Virus record (IMG/VR): IMGVR_UViG_3300031707_000052 | Coordinates: 1 to 41,029 of that record | Direction: 5' to 3' (one strand) | From: a virus | DNA length: 41,029 nt | In this document: piece by piece, positions 7,158 to 15,055 of the stretch | Numbering within the stretch: the first letter of the stretch is position 1 | Layout of the letters: each line of letters begins with the position of its first letter | Made by a program: the position numbers and the translations under genes | Notes under the pieces: model-generated | Databases searched by the model: none | What the model was told of the DNA's origin: nothing | What the model saw: only the letters and a program-made list of their open reading frames with translations

Positions 7158-7674
7158 GCCGTCACCGAGAAAAGATTGCTCGGAATGTGGGGATGCATTC
7201 TTCCCGCACGGTCCGCAGCAACGATGTAATAAATGCCGCGCGAGTATTTGCCCACAATGCGGAATGAGTTTTATGACGAATGTCCGCAGAAGAAAGTTCT
7301 GCGGTCGTCGCTGTTTGGCGCTGGCTTACATTGCAACGCTTCACGCCAACAGGGGGAAAAAACCCCGCACGTTCTATAGCCGGAACCGAAATAAACACGG
7401 TAGCGCCGAGGAACGCGAATGGCGCTTAGCCGTCTTTGTGCGGGATAATTACGTGTGTTTAGAGTGCGGGGCACGCGGCGGGAAACTTAGCGCCGACCAC
7501 ATAGAACCGTGGTGGAAAAGACCGGACCTCCGGTTTGAATTATCTAACGGAAGAACGCTCTGCCGTGATTGCCACCGGAAAACGCCGACTTACGGATGGC
7601 GCGGCTACTGGATGCGACGGCGAGAGGAGATCGCCGCGAAGCGCCTTGCGCAGGAGTGCCTGTTCACGGCCTAG
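7096..7674 (+). CDS. HNH endonuclease with zinc-ribbon N-terminus
   Basis: A 192-aa protein overlapping the end of the methyltransferase by 62 bases in another frame. It has four Cys pairs before the nuclease domain: CSEC (28-31), CNKC (44-47), CPQC (52-55) and CGRRC (69-73), likely two zinc ribbons for DNA binding. The HNH domain follows: FVRDNYVCLECG with C121/C124, the DHI core at 134-136, and CRDCH at 156-160. The AT-rich composition contrasts with the surrounding genome and marks recent arrival. It may be a homing endonuclease. Pairing with the adjacent methyltransferase as a restriction system is possible but unproven. No strong ribosome site precedes the ATG, so translation may depend on the upstream gene. 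Confidence 0.85.
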   Translation: MKSKEPEYRAAYWKRWATIHRPSPRKDCSECGDAFFPHGPQQRCNKCRASICPQCGMSFMTNVRRRKFCGRRCLALAYIATLHANRGKKPRTFYSRNRNKHGSAEEREWRLAVFVRDNYVCLECGARGGKLSADHIEPWWKRPDLRFELSNGRTLCRDCHRKTPTYGWRGYWMRRREEIAAKRLAQECLFTA

Positions 7675-7699
7675 CAGTTCGTGCAAATGGAGAGCCCGC

Positions 7700-7873
7700 A
7701 TGATCCCCCGCCTCCTCCTCGTCTCGCTCCTCTGCCTCGTCTGCGGGGCACTGGGGGTGGTGATCGCCTACCTCTTCGTGGGGGATCGGCAGCCGGGGTA
7801 TCTGATCGTCGCGGGGTCGGCGGGGATGCTGGGCGCGCTTAGGTGGACGGAACAGGACAGGAGGGGGCCATGA
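7700..7873 (+). CDS. Small two-helix membrane protein
   Basis: A 57-aa protein with a hydrophobic helix at about residues 3-27 (LLLVSLLCLVCGALGVVIAY) and a second, shorter hydrophobic stretch at about 33-46. The tail is charged (EQDRRGP). It begins a chain of overlapping small genes: its stop shares bases with the start of the next gene (ATGA). The size and topology could suit a holin, but there is no endolysin nearby and the position among early genes argues against lysis. Membrane protein of unknown role. Confidence 0.6.
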   Translation: MIPRLLLVSLLCLVCGALGVVIAYLFVGDRQPGYLIVAGSAGMLGALRWTEQDRRGP

Positions 7874-8229
7874 GCATGACGCGCGAGGAAATCGAGAAGA
7901 TGACGGACGCAAAAATAGCCGCGTATCTTGGCAGAAAGGTTATGGGGTATGAAGATCGTTCGCACAAGTCGCTGGGTCCGCGAGATGCGGCCTATACGTT
8001 AGATGAACGAATGATAAATTGGGACCCGACCAATAATCTCAACCAAGCCATCGAAGCGGCGGAGAAGGTGGGGCTGGAACAGGAGGGGCTTTCGTTCGGC
8101 TTGGTCTGGAATAGCGCCTCGCGCAAGTGGATGGCCGGCTGGGGAGCCGTAGCGGGGTGGGTTTCCCATGAGACCCCCGCGCTCGCCGTCTGCCGCGCGG
8201 TGATCGCAGCATGGGAGGCACGCACATGA
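7870..8229 (+). CDS. Phage ABA-sandwich domain protein
   Basis: A 119-aa protein with the layout of the small phage alpha-beta-alpha sandwich family: an N-terminal helix ending in AAYLGRKVMGY, a middle INWDPTNNLNQAIEAAEKV helix, a central beta strand pair around FGLVWN, and a C-terminal helix that begins SHETPALAVCRAVIAAWEA. Proteins with this domain are frequent in early regions of phages, and their function is unknown. The ATG overlaps the preceding stop, and its own stop overlaps the next start, so it is translationally coupled on both sides. Confidence 0.65.
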   Translation: MSMTREEIEKMTDAKIAAYLGRKVMGYEDRSHKSLGPRDAAYTLDERMINWDPTNNLNQAIEAAEKVGLEQEGLSFGLVWNSASRKWMAGWGAVAGWVSHETPALAVCRAVIAAWEART

Positions 8230-8504
8230 AGCCCGACCTCGACAAGTTGGCGGATGCGGCCTGTGATGCTGCGGACAATCCGGGTGCTAAAGCGTACACT
8301 TTTTGCCGTAACCTCGCCCGCGCCGTCGCGGAGGCGGTGATTGCAGACGACGAGTTTGCCGCCAAGGTGGCAATAGATTGCCACGATCCACAAGGACATG
8401 ACCCGCGATGGTGCCCGACGTGCGCCGCGCGTTCCGACGGCATCGAGGATTACCGCGAGGCCCTCAAGCGCGACCTACTCGGCCCGCAGGAGCAGCAGAC
8501 ATGA
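8226..8504 (+). CDS. Small hypothetical protein with CxxC
   Basis: A 92-aa protein whose ATG overlaps the preceding TGA. It is mostly helical, with a WCPTC pair near residue 66 preceded by HDPQGH, a possible one-site zinc knuckle. No family is recognised. Part of the chain of overlapping early genes between 7.7 and 9.1 kb. Confidence 0.55.
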   Translation: MKPDLDKLADAACDAADNPGAKAYTFCRNLARAVAEAVIADDEFAAKVAIDCHDPQGHDPRWCPTCAARSDGIEDYREALKRDLLGPQEQQT

Positions 8505-8713
8505 AGACCGATTCCGAATGGGAGGCCGAGGACCGCCGGTTGATTTATGCGAATGAACCGCGCCGACTGTATCGTGCGATCCAGGCGGATGTTCTGCGCC
8601 ATTGCATTGAGATCGCCACCCGCTGCGAGATGGCCTACGACATCCGCGCCGAGATAGAGGCGGAACTGGACGACATCGAGCGGGACGACAAGCAGGAGCG
8701 CACCAATGGATAG
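8501..8713 (+). CDS. Small acidic helical hypothetical protein
   Basis: A 70-aa protein with alternating Glu/Asp and Arg/Lys residues and predicted to be mostly helical, ending EAELDDIERDDKQERTNG. The ATG overlaps the previous stop by four bases and the C-terminus overlaps the next start by eight. Unknown function. Support comes from the gene-chain spacing rather than from homology. Confidence 0.5.
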   Translation: MKTDSEWEAEDRRLIYANEPRRLYRAIQADVLRHCIEIATRCEMAYDIRAEIEAELDDIERDDKQERTNG

Positions 8714-9071
8714 ATTCGCACACGCATACCGCAACAGCGGCCAGCCGCTACAGGGGTGCCATCCCGACTGCCCCGCCTGCGAGATCGACGCGCTGAAATC
8801 CACAATGGTCGAGGCCGCCCGCGAGTACGAGGAGCAGATCGTCGCGCTGAAGGCGCAAATAGGCGACCTAAAGGTAGCCTACGGGCAGATGGAAATTAAC
8901 AGGGACGCGCTGAAGGCCGAAGTGTGCTCCCAGAAAAGCAACGTCGAGTTCCTCGACAAAGAGGTGACGAGGCGGAGAAAAGAGAACGAGGAACAAGCGG
9001 GGAAGATCGGGCGGCTGACTGCATGGAAAACCTCTGTTGAGGCCGAGTGGAAAGCCAAAACCATTCGCTGA
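8706..9071 (+). CDS. Coiled-coil hypothetical protein with N-terminal Cys/His knuckle
   Basis: A 121-aa protein. Residues 18-25 read CHPDCPAC, a compact Cys/His cluster that could bind zinc. From about residue 30 to 105 the sequence is a continuous heptad-like helix (EEQIVALKAQIGDLKVAYG...), expected to form a coiled coil and dimerise. Proteins of this form occur among early phage genes without a known role. Confidence 0.55.
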   Translation: MDRFAHAYRNSGQPLQGCHPDCPACEIDALKSTMVEAAREYEEQIVALKAQIGDLKVAYGQMEINRDALKAEVCSQKSNVEFLDKEVTRRRKENEEQAGKIGRLTAWKTSVEAEWKAKTIR

Positions 9072-9121
9072 AGTGCAGGTACAAGAGGTGTCACGGAGGG
9101 CAACAGAACAAGGAGGACGCC

Positions 9122-9298
9122 ATGATTGCCAGAACCGCAGACGAAGTAAAGGCGCGGCTGCACATGATCGAAAGGGTAACCGAGCGACTTCAAGAGATTA
9201 CCGAGTCTCGGGAGCCGCGAAAAGAACTGCGCGCATACCTCGACGAATTAGAGGGCGAGTGGAGATCCCTTCTGTACGTGGAGGGGGCGGAACTATAG
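9122..9298 (+). CDS. Very small helical hypothetical protein
   Basis: A 58-aa protein with an excellent ribosome site (AAGGAGGACGCC) directly before the ATG. The sequence is amphipathic helix rich in Glu and Arg (MIERVTERLQEITESREP). An in-frame ATG at 9047 exists but lacks a ribosome site. Unknown role. Confidence 0.6.
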   Translation: MIARTADEVKARLHMIERVTERLQEITESREPRKELRAYLDELEGEWRSLLYVEGAEL

Positions 9299-9362
9299 TC
9301 GCCTTGGCGGCAGCAGAGGTGTCGCGGGTGGTAGCAATTTGTGCAAATCAGGAGGAGTGACG

Positions 9363-9839
9363 ATGCCCGGACCACTCGCGAAGGCGGCGCTGAATCTGGC
9401 GAAGGAGATCGAGAAGGCGGAGGAGGCGCACATCGTGGAGGTGGCGGGGTTCCTGCGCAATCAGGACCACGCGTCGAAGTTGATAGCGGAGCGTGCGGCT
9501 GTGATCGAGGACTCCCGCGAGACCAACCGCCGGCTGCGCCTGGACCTCGAGGCCGCGGAAGCCGTCCGGAAGGACCTGCTCGGGAGGCAGGAGAGGAACA
9601 GGGTACGGGCGGAACTGGTCCGGGCCTTCCTCGCGCAGGCGGAGAAGTGCCAGTTCTCGGACCCGGAGGGGCACCGGCTGGAGATGAACGACGCGTTCTT
9701 CAAGATGAGGGCCGCCTTCACCGACACGCCCCCGAAGACGGCGGTGGCGGTGCCGCTGGGGATCGCGATCGAGGCGAGCAACCGGGCGATAAAACGACGT
9801 GGCGGCTGGACGGGGATCCCGCAGGTAGACCGTGTGTAA
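9363..9839 (+). CDS. Helical hypothetical protein
   Basis: A 158-aa protein preceded by AGGAGGAG and starting MPGPLAKAALNLAKEIEKAEE. Two long Ala/Glu/Arg helices (residues 5-90) are followed by a less charged segment with FSDPEGHRLEMNDAFFKMRAAF and a basic end. No known family is recognised. It lies directly upstream of the replication-associated genes and could be an early regulator or virion-internal protein, but there is no direct evidence. Confidence 0.6.
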   Translation: MPGPLAKAALNLAKEIEKAEEAHIVEVAGFLRNQDHASKLIAERAAVIEDSRETNRRLRLDLEAAEAVRKDLLGRQERNRVRAELVRAFLAQAEKCQFSDPEGHRLEMNDAFFKMRAAFTDTPPKTAVAVPLGIAIEASNRAIKRRGGWTGIPQVDRV

Positions 9840-9868
9840 GGCGCCCGGGAGACTGGGGGAGAAAGGCA

Positions 9869-10093
9869 GTGACGAGGATGTCCCAGTTGGACCACGACCG
9901 GCTGCTCCAGCGGCAGCGTCCCGACAGACTCGTGGGGGACGCCGTCCGGGTGTACCTGGAGATCGCGGACGAGCAGGGCGCGCCCCCGGATGTTGTGGCC
10001 TTCGCCGACATGTTCGGGAACCTCCGCGGCCAGGTCGCGAGGCGGATCCGGACGGCGGTGGCGACGCGGAGAAAAGGGCGGCACGGCCCGTAA
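9869..10093 (+). CDS. Small hypothetical protein
   Basis: A 74-aa protein starting at GTG 9869 with GGGGGAGA upstream at about seven-base spacing; ATG 9878 is the alternative start. It is helical, with a basic C-terminus (RRIRTAVATRRKGRHGP) that suggests nucleic-acid binding. The same CTGGGGGAGAAAGG leader precedes the gene at 13186, so the two share a ribosome-site cassette. Confidence 0.5.
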   Translation: MTRMSQLDHDRLLQRQRPDRLVGDAVRVYLEIADEQGAPPDVVAFADMFGNLRGQVARRIRTAVATRRKGRHGP

Positions 10094-10167
10094 AGCGCAT
10101 GGGGTTGCGCCAGGATCGGCGGGGACGGGCGCGAAGAGGCAGGGACGAGGAAGAGGGCGAGGGCAAC

Positions 10168-11004
10168 ATGAACGTCGGCTACTACAAGGTCTGGCGAAAG
10201 GCCACCGAGGGGAAGCTCTGGAACGCCAAACCCTATGATCCGTGGCACGCCTTCGAGTACTTGATCGCGCGTGCCGCGTGGAAAGATCACGAGGTCTGGT
10301 ACCAGACAACGGCCATCCAGCTCCATCGCGGGCAGCTCGCGACCACCGAAAGACAGCTCGCTCGCGACTGGGGATGGGGCCGATGCAAGGTGAAGACCTT
10401 CCTAAAATCCCTCCAACAATCAGACATGATTCAGACAGCACCCAAGCAACATTTCTCGACTTTTACCCCAAAACTCAACCAACAATCAGCCAGCGAATCA
10501 GCCACAAATCAGCCACGCTACATGATTATAACTGTTTCAAATTACGAGACTTATCAAGGCAACGGTGAGGAACCCGACCACAAATCAGCCACCGCATCAA
10601 CCGAAAATCAGCCGCAACCCAGCCAATGCCCAGCCACAGACCAGCCACAGACCAGCCAATGCCCAGCCACGAGAGAAGAAGTTAAAAAGAATAGACAAGA
10701 AGGTAATAAGAACGCGGCGCCTGCGCCTCCGCCGCTGACTGCGGCTCCGGCGCCGCAAAACGGCACCCAACAGCCCGACGGCCCGACCGCCAACGACGAC
10801 CCCCCCGTCCCCGACTCTGCCGTCGAGCACTTCAACGCCGGCCGCCTCCGCGAGGCCCTCACCGACTGCGTCGACGCCGGCTGCTACTACAACGCCCGAC
10901 GCCTGGCCATGAAGCTCGGCGACCTCAAGGAGATGGAACGGATCACAAAGAAGATCGAGGAGGTCCGGAATGAAGCGCAAAACGAAGAAAAAGGGCGTAA
11001 TTAA
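10168..11004 (+). CDS. Replisome-organizer-like protein (replication initiator)
   Basis: A 278-aa protein. Residues 1-130 resemble the N-terminal domain of phage replisome organizers of the DnaD/replication-initiator type: an aromatic start (YYKVWRKATEGKLWN), the RGQLATTERQLARDWGWG helix-turn-helix at about 55-72, a recognition helix (CKVKTFLKSLQQSDMI), and a beta wing that ends MIITVSNYETYQ. Residues 131-215 are a Gln/Pro/Thr-rich low-complexity linker of unusual, AT-richer composition. Residues 216-278 form a helical C-terminus that could bind a helicase or loader. Such proteins bind iterons at the origin and recruit host replication factors. Its own middle region holds the repeats that look like that origin. 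The ATG follows AGAGGGCGAGGGC. Confidence in the replication role is moderate to good. Confidence 0.75.
   Translation: MNVGYYKVWRKATEGKLWNAKPYDPWHAFEYLIARAAWKDHEVWYQTTAIQLHRGQLATTERQLARDWGWGRCKVKTFLKSLQQSDMIQTAPKQHFSTFTPKLNQQSASESATNQPRYMIITVSNYETYQGNGEEPDHKSATASTENQPQPSQCPATDQPQTSQCPATREEVKKNRQEGNKNAAPAPPPLTAAPAPQNGTQQPDGPTANDDPPVPDSAVEHFNAGRLREALTDCVDAGCYYNARRLAMKLGDLKEMERITKKIEEVRNEAQNEEKGRN
10484..10713. other. Putative replication origin: iterons flanking AT-rich DNA
   Basis: AATCAGCC is repeated five times: 10484, 10496 and 10507 (almost contiguous, with the extended form AATCAGCCACNN), then 10583 and 10606. Between the two clusters lies an AT-rich stretch (10519-10558). After the second cluster come further CCAGCCACAGA and CCAGCCAATGC repeats (10619-10670) and then a purine-rich, AT-rich strand (10671-10713). 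Iterons followed by a purine-strand AT-rich block inside the initiator gene is the arrangement of the lambda origin in gene O. The identification is by analogy. Confidence 0.5.
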
Positions 11005-11527
11005 AAGCCAGCGAAAGCTCACCCCGAGGCAGGATATAGCCTTGGTGAAACTTCTGGCCGGCGCGACCGACGTCCAGGCAGCGAAGGCCGCGGGAGTCGA
11101 CCGCGTTACGGTCTACACCTGGCGGCACGACTTCCCCGACTTCGCGGCCGAACTCCGGAAGCGCCAGGACGAGATGTACGACCGCGCCATGCGGACGCTC
11201 TACACCGGGCTCGAGCGGGCGGCTAAGACGGTCGTCGCGCTCACCCGCGGCCGCGACGAGGCGGTGCGGCTGCGCGCGGCCGACTCCGTCCTCGATCGCG
11301 TTGCCAAGATCATGTACGGCGAGAAGGGACCGAGTCCTCCTCCTGGCGAAAGCCTCTCCGACCGGGTGCGCGAGATCGCGATCGCGATCGCCGCTTACCA
11401 CGGGGCGAAGAAGGGGGCGGAGTCGGCAAAGCCGGTTGCGGTCAAGGTCATCGACGTCGCGGCGCCGGCGCTCCCCGCGCCGCCCGCGAACGGCAACGGG
11501 AAGGCGGCGAGGGACGTGACGCTATGA
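10970..11527 (+). CDS. terS: Terminase small subunit
   Basis: A 185-aa protein with an N-terminal basic region followed by a helix-turn-helix (LTPRQDIALVKLLAGATDVQAAKAAGVDRVTVYTWR in segments, residues 17-52) of the phBC6A51/small-terminase kind, which recognises the packaging site. Residues 60-115 form helices suited to ring assembly and the C-terminus is an Ala/Pro-rich tail that could contact the large subunit. It overlaps the end of the replisome-organizer gene by 35 bases and its stop overlaps the terminase large ATG (ATGA). Position directly before the large subunit makes the call firm. Confidence 0.85.
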   Translation: MKRKTKKKGVIKSQRKLTPRQDIALVKLLAGATDVQAAKAAGVDRVTVYTWRHDFPDFAAELRKRQDEMYDRAMRTLYTGLERAAKTVVALTRGRDEAVRLRAADSVLDRVAKIMYGEKGPSPPPGESLSDRVREIAIAIAAYHGAKKGAESAKPVAVKVIDVAAPALPAPPANGNGKAARDVTL

Positions 11528-13158
11528 TTGGATCACTCGACCAGTACACCAACATATCCGCCGTCAACGATCGGATGTTCTTCATCCAGGAGTCGCTCCA
11601 CGTTCGCGACAAGCAGGACGCCGTGGTGCCCTTCCGGCTCAACTTCGTGCAGCGGCACATCCTGCTCGCCAAGCAGCAGGCATTCGACGCGGGCAAGGCG
11701 GCGCGGTTCGTGATCCTGAAGGCGCGGCGGATGGGCGTCACGACGCTCGAGCAGGGGCTCAACTTCTTCGACGTGGTCATGCGCGAGAACCGGGAGGTCA
11801 TCACCCTCGCCCACGATGCCGACAACACCGAGAAGATTTTCCGGATCGCGAACCTGTTCTACGAGCGGATGCCGGAGGCGGATCGCCCGGCGCGGCTCAC
11901 GTCCCACAACAAGCGCGAGCTGAGCTTGCCGCGCAAGAACTCGATCTTCTCTATCGCCACCGCCGGCTCTCACGCGCCTGCGCGCGGCGGAACCCTCTCG
12001 CGCGTCCACTGGTCGGAGGTCGCGTGGTCGCCCGGAGACATTGACGCCCAGCGGGGGTTGCTCGCGGGGCTCACGGAGGCGGCGTCGAACGGAAGCGTCA
12101 CGCTCGAGTCGACCCCCAACGGGATCGGCAACCTGTTTCACCAGCTCTGCGTCGATGCCGGGAAGGGCGTCGGCCCCTGGACGCTCATCTTCGTCCCCTG
12201 GTTCCGCGACCCGTCCTACTCGATCCCGCAGACGGACGAGTCGGCGCGGGCGCTTGAAGTGTCATATACCGACGAGGAGAAATTCCTGGTCACGAAGCAC
12301 GCGCTCAACCCCGCGCAGATCGCATGGCGGCGCGCGAAGATCGCGGACCTGACCGTAGGCGGGGATGCCCGCCTCTTCGCCCAGGAGTACCCCGAGGACG
12401 TCGAGACCTGTTTCCTTGTCTCCGGCCTGCACTTCTTCAGCCTCGATGCGCTGAAGAAGATCGAGGGCGTCCCGGCACCCGCCTCAAAGCGCGATGTTGC
12501 CGGCGATCGGCCAGGGACGGGCGGCGTCGTCGAGATCTACGTCGAGCCGGTGAAGGGCAAGGCCTACTGCGTCGGCTGCGACGTCGCCGGCGGCGGCGCG
12601 TCGGGCAACGAGTCCTACGCCGCGGTGATGGATGTCGAGACGTGCGAGCAGGTCGCGGCGTTGCACGGGCGCTGGCTACCCGAGACGTTCGCCGGCCACG
12701 CCGCGGATATCGCCCACTACTACAACGACGCCCTCCTCGCCGTCGAGGCGAACAATCACGGGCACTCGACGCTCAACACGCTCCGGAACGTCCTGCGCTA
12801 CCCGCACCTGTACTGCCTCGTGGACTACAGGACAGGTGAGAAGGCCGACGAGCCGGGCTGGAAGACGGACCCCCGGACGCGCCCCCTGATGCTGGGCGAG
12901 CTGCGCCAGGGCGTCGAGCAGGGCTGGATGAAGATCCGCGACGGGACGTTCCTCGCCCAGTGCCGGACATTCAAGCTCGACCGTGACGAGGAGAAGTACA
13001 AGGCGGCGCCCGGCTGTCATGACGACTCGGTGATCGCGTGGGCGATCGCCATCCAGGCGCGGAAGGATCGACAGCCGGCGCCCACCGTCACCGGCCCGTC
13101 GAACGTGGGGCAGATCGCGCGGACATTCGCAACGGGTGGGCCCAGGAGGATCTTCTAA
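11524..13158 (+). CDS. terL: Terminase large subunit
   Basis: A 544-aa packaging motor and nuclease. The ATPase has a Walker A variant KARRMGVTT (residues 66-74) and a Walker B-like VHWSEV with catalytic E165. The coupling motif region follows with TLESTPNG (193-200). The RNase H-like nuclease has D353 (GCDVAGGG), E408 (LLAVEAN) and D500/D501 (GCHDDSVIAWA). It translocates DNA into the prohead through the portal and cuts the concatemer. The Gly-poor Walker A (ARRMG rather than GxxxxGK) is common in this terminase group. The length is typical. The start overlaps the small-subunit stop. Confidence 0.95.
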   Translation: MIGSLDQYTNISAVNDRMFFIQESLHVRDKQDAVVPFRLNFVQRHILLAKQQAFDAGKAARFVILKARRMGVTTLEQGLNFFDVVMRENREVITLAHDADNTEKIFRIANLFYERMPEADRPARLTSHNKRELSLPRKNSIFSIATAGSHAPARGGTLSRVHWSEVAWSPGDIDAQRGLLAGLTEAASNGSVTLESTPNGIGNLFHQLCVDAGKGVGPWTLIFVPWFRDPSYSIPQTDESARALEVSYTDEEKFLVTKHALNPAQIAWRRAKIADLTVGGDARLFAQEYPEDVETCFLVSGLHFFSLDALKKIEGVPAPASKRDVAGDRPGTGGVVEIYVEPVKGKAYCVGCDVAGGGASGNESYAAVMDVETCEQVAALHGRWLPETFAGHAADIAHYYNDALLAVEANNHGHSTLNTLRNVLRYPHLYCLVDYRTGEKADEPGWKTDPRTRPLMLGELRQGVEQGWMKIRDGTFLAQCRTFKLDRDEEKYKAAPGCHDDSVIAWAIAIQARKDRQPAPTVTGPSNVGQIARTFATGGPRRIF

Positions 13159-13185
13159 GCCTGGGGGAGAAAGGGAAGGGGATTG

Positions 13186-13398
13186 ATGCCGTCGTCGAAG
13201 CGCGAATGGAAGCGGCGCTATGTTTTGCTGAGACCGCACCGGGACGCGGCCCTCGAGGACGCCGCGCTCCAGGAGGGCTGGACGGTCTCGGTTTTGATCC
13301 GCCACCTGATCGAGCGCTATCTGAGGCACCGGAAATGTGCCGGAAAAGCGGACATTTTTTACAGGGAAAAGGGGGGGGATAAGAGTCCCATCATCTAG
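13186..13398 (+). CDS. Small ribbon-helix-helix-like protein
   Basis: A 70-aa basic protein. After MPSSKREWKRRYVLLRP there is a helix (RDAALEDAALQEG), a turn, and a second helix (VSVLIRHLIERYLRH), which is a plausible ribbon-helix-helix layout for DNA binding. It is wedged between the terminase and portal genes, with a GGGGGAGAAAGGG leader. It could be a small late regulator that acts on this region. No clear family match. Confidence 0.5.
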   Translation: MPSSKREWKRRYVLLRPHRDAALEDAALQEGWTVSVLIRHLIERYLRHRKCAGKADIFYREKGGDKSPII

Positions 13399-13404
13399 AT
13401 TCTT

Positions 13405-13469
13405 CTGCGCCCAGATGCTTTCATGCAGCCTGCACGGGCCAGTCGGCTGCATCGGAAGAGAGGGCGCAG
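13405..13469 (+). promoter_or_regulatory. Long hairpin covering the portal ribosome site
   Basis: Three stacked stems: CTGCGCCC (13405-13412) with GGGCGCAG (13462-13469); CTTTC (13418-13422) with GGAAG (13454-13458, one G-T wobble); ATGCAGCC (13423-13430) with GGCTGCAT (13445-13452); loop 13431-13444. The ribosome site AGAGAGGG (13457-13464) of the portal GTG at 13474 lies in the 3' arm, so folding would hide it. A translational control element is inferred. Confidence 0.55.
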
Positions 13470-13473
13470 CGAT

Positions 13474-15027
13474 GTGAGCAAGCGAGCAAGTTCTTCCCGG
13501 CCACGCCAACCGGAATCACTGGCGGCCCCCGCGGCTCCCGCTTCCCCGTCGTCTGCGCCCGCCTCTCCCGCCCCATCCGCCATCGGCGGCTCACTCCTCA
13601 AGCAGCTCATCGGCTTCGCCCAGACCTCGCCCATGGTCCGCAAGGTGATCGGGGTCTTCAACCCGTTGGAGGTCACGCATCGCCGGCGCGTCCAGATGCG
13701 CAACGATCCGGACATCGCCTTCGGCACCGCGCTCATCCGCGCGCCGATCGTCAACCTGCGCTGGTCGATCGAGTCGCGCGACGAGGAGGTCTCCGCATTC
13801 CTCGACCGCGTCCTGCGCCCCCGGTACCGCCAGCTCGCGCTCGCGGCCTCGCGCGCGATCATGTACGGGTTCTCCGTCGTCGAGAAGTGCTGGGCCTCCG
13901 AGCCCGTCACGGTCTACGACGAGGACAAGAAGACGCACGCGGAGACGACGAAGCGCTACCCCTCCGCCTGGCGCATCGCCCGATTCAAGGCGATCGCCAA
14001 CGAGACGGTCAAGTTTGTGATCGACGAGGCGGCCGACGACTGGAGCGGGATTGAGCAGAACCAGAAGAGCGGGACAAAGGTCAAGGTCGGGAAGGAACGC
14101 GCGATCCTCTGGTCCTTCCGACGCGACGACGTGGACGGCGCCTTGGCGGGCATGCCGCTCTACGACCAGTGCTACGAGCCGTGGTACTGGGACGCGGCGC
14201 TCGCGATGTTCACCAACCGCTACTTCGAGCGCAAGGCGGACCCCGCCTACAAGGGGCGCGCGCATCCGACGCTCACGATCAACGGGCAGCCGGTGGACGG
14301 CTACGAGTACCTCGGCCAGCAGGCGCTTGCCCTGCGCTCCGGAGGCTACATCGGCCTCCCCTCCGTGCGCGACCCCCAGACGAAAGAGCTGCTCTTCGAC
14401 CTGGAGCTCCTCGCCGACGACAAGCGGGGCGACATGTTCGACGGGCGGGCAAACGTCCTGTCGGTCAAGAAGCTGCGCGGCCTGCTCATCACCGACAAGG
14501 CGGCGACCAACACGGGCGACACGGGCACGAAGAGCCAGGCCGAGGTCCACCAGGACGTGATGGGCGGGATGCTCGAGGAGATCCTCGCGGAGTACGTCGA
14601 GGAGGTCGTCGAGAGCCAGGTGCTGATGGACATCGCGACATTCAACTTCGGCGCCGAGCGCGCCCGCGATGCCGCCCCCCGGATCAAGAGCGCGGGCCTC
14701 TCCGGCGAGACGAAGACGATCATGGCGGACGTGTTCAAGGCCATGATCCAGGCCGAGCAGCTCGCCGGATCCACCGCCGGCCAGGTGTCGCTGCTCAAGC
14801 GCATCGACGCCGACGCGATCATGAAGCAGATCGGCGTGCCGGCCAAGTCCGCGGAGGAGATCGACGCGATGGCCGCGGAGGACAAGAAGGCGGCGGACGA
14901 ACAGGCGAAGGCAGACGCGAAAGCCGCGGCGGAGGCGGAAAAGAACATCGGGAATGAGACGGCGCTCAAGCCCGGGCAGGAAGACGCGATCGCCGCCCAG
15001 ATGAAGGCGCGCGGAACGACTCAGTAG
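13474..15027 (+). CDS. Portal protein (DUF935/Mu gp29-like)
   Basis: A 517-aa protein from GTG 13474, preceded by AGAGAGGG at nine bases. An upstream in-frame ATG at 13423 would add 17 residues but lies inside the hairpin and lacks a ribosome site. After a Pro/Ala/Ser-rich N-terminus the protein reads as the DUF935 portal family: NPLEVTHRRRVQMRNDPDIA, then APIVNLRWSIES, FGFSVVEKCW-like helix near residue 130, the YWDAALAMFTNRYFERKADP stem region, and an Ala/Glu/Lys-rich tail. Portal proteins form the dodecameric ring at the head vertex for DNA entry and tail attachment. Its position right after the terminase supports this. The gene ends just before a terminator. Confidence 0.85.
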   Translation: MSKRASSSRPRQPESLAAPAAPASPSSAPASPAPSAIGGSLLKQLIGFAQTSPMVRKVIGVFNPLEVTHRRRVQMRNDPDIAFGTALIRAPIVNLRWSIESRDEEVSAFLDRVLRPRYRQLALAASRAIMYGFSVVEKCWASEPVTVYDEDKKTHAETTKRYPSAWRIARFKAIANETVKFVIDEAADDWSGIEQNQKSGTKVKVGKERAILWSFRRDDVDGALAGMPLYDQCYEPWYWDAALAMFTNRYFERKADPAYKGRAHPTLTINGQPVDGYEYLGQQALALRSGGYIGLPSVRDPQTKELLFDLELLADDKRGDMFDGRANVLSVKKLRGLLITDKAATNTGDTGTKSQAEVHQDVMGGMLEEILAEYVEEVVESQVLMDIATFNFGAERARDAAPRIKSAGLSGETKTIMADVFKAMIQAEQLAGSTAGQVSLLKRIDADAIMKQIGVPAKSAEEIDAMAAEDKKAADEQAKADAKAAAEAEKNIGNETALKPGQEDAIAAQMKARGTTQ

Positions 15028-15031
15028 CAGA

Positions 15032-15055
15032 GGTCGGGGTGTCCCGGCCCTTTTT
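15032..15055 (+). terminator. Rho-independent terminator after portal gene
   Basis: GGTCGGG (15032-15038), a GTGT loop, CCCGGCC (15043-15049) with one G-T wobble, then CTTTTT. It lies five bases after the portal stop codon and separates the packaging block from the accessory block at 15.1-22.9 kb. Confidence 0.75.

Noticed and set aside
7700-7873. Holin
   Set aside because: Size and two hydrophobic segments would fit, but there is no endolysin and the gene sits among early genes. Kept as a membrane protein only.
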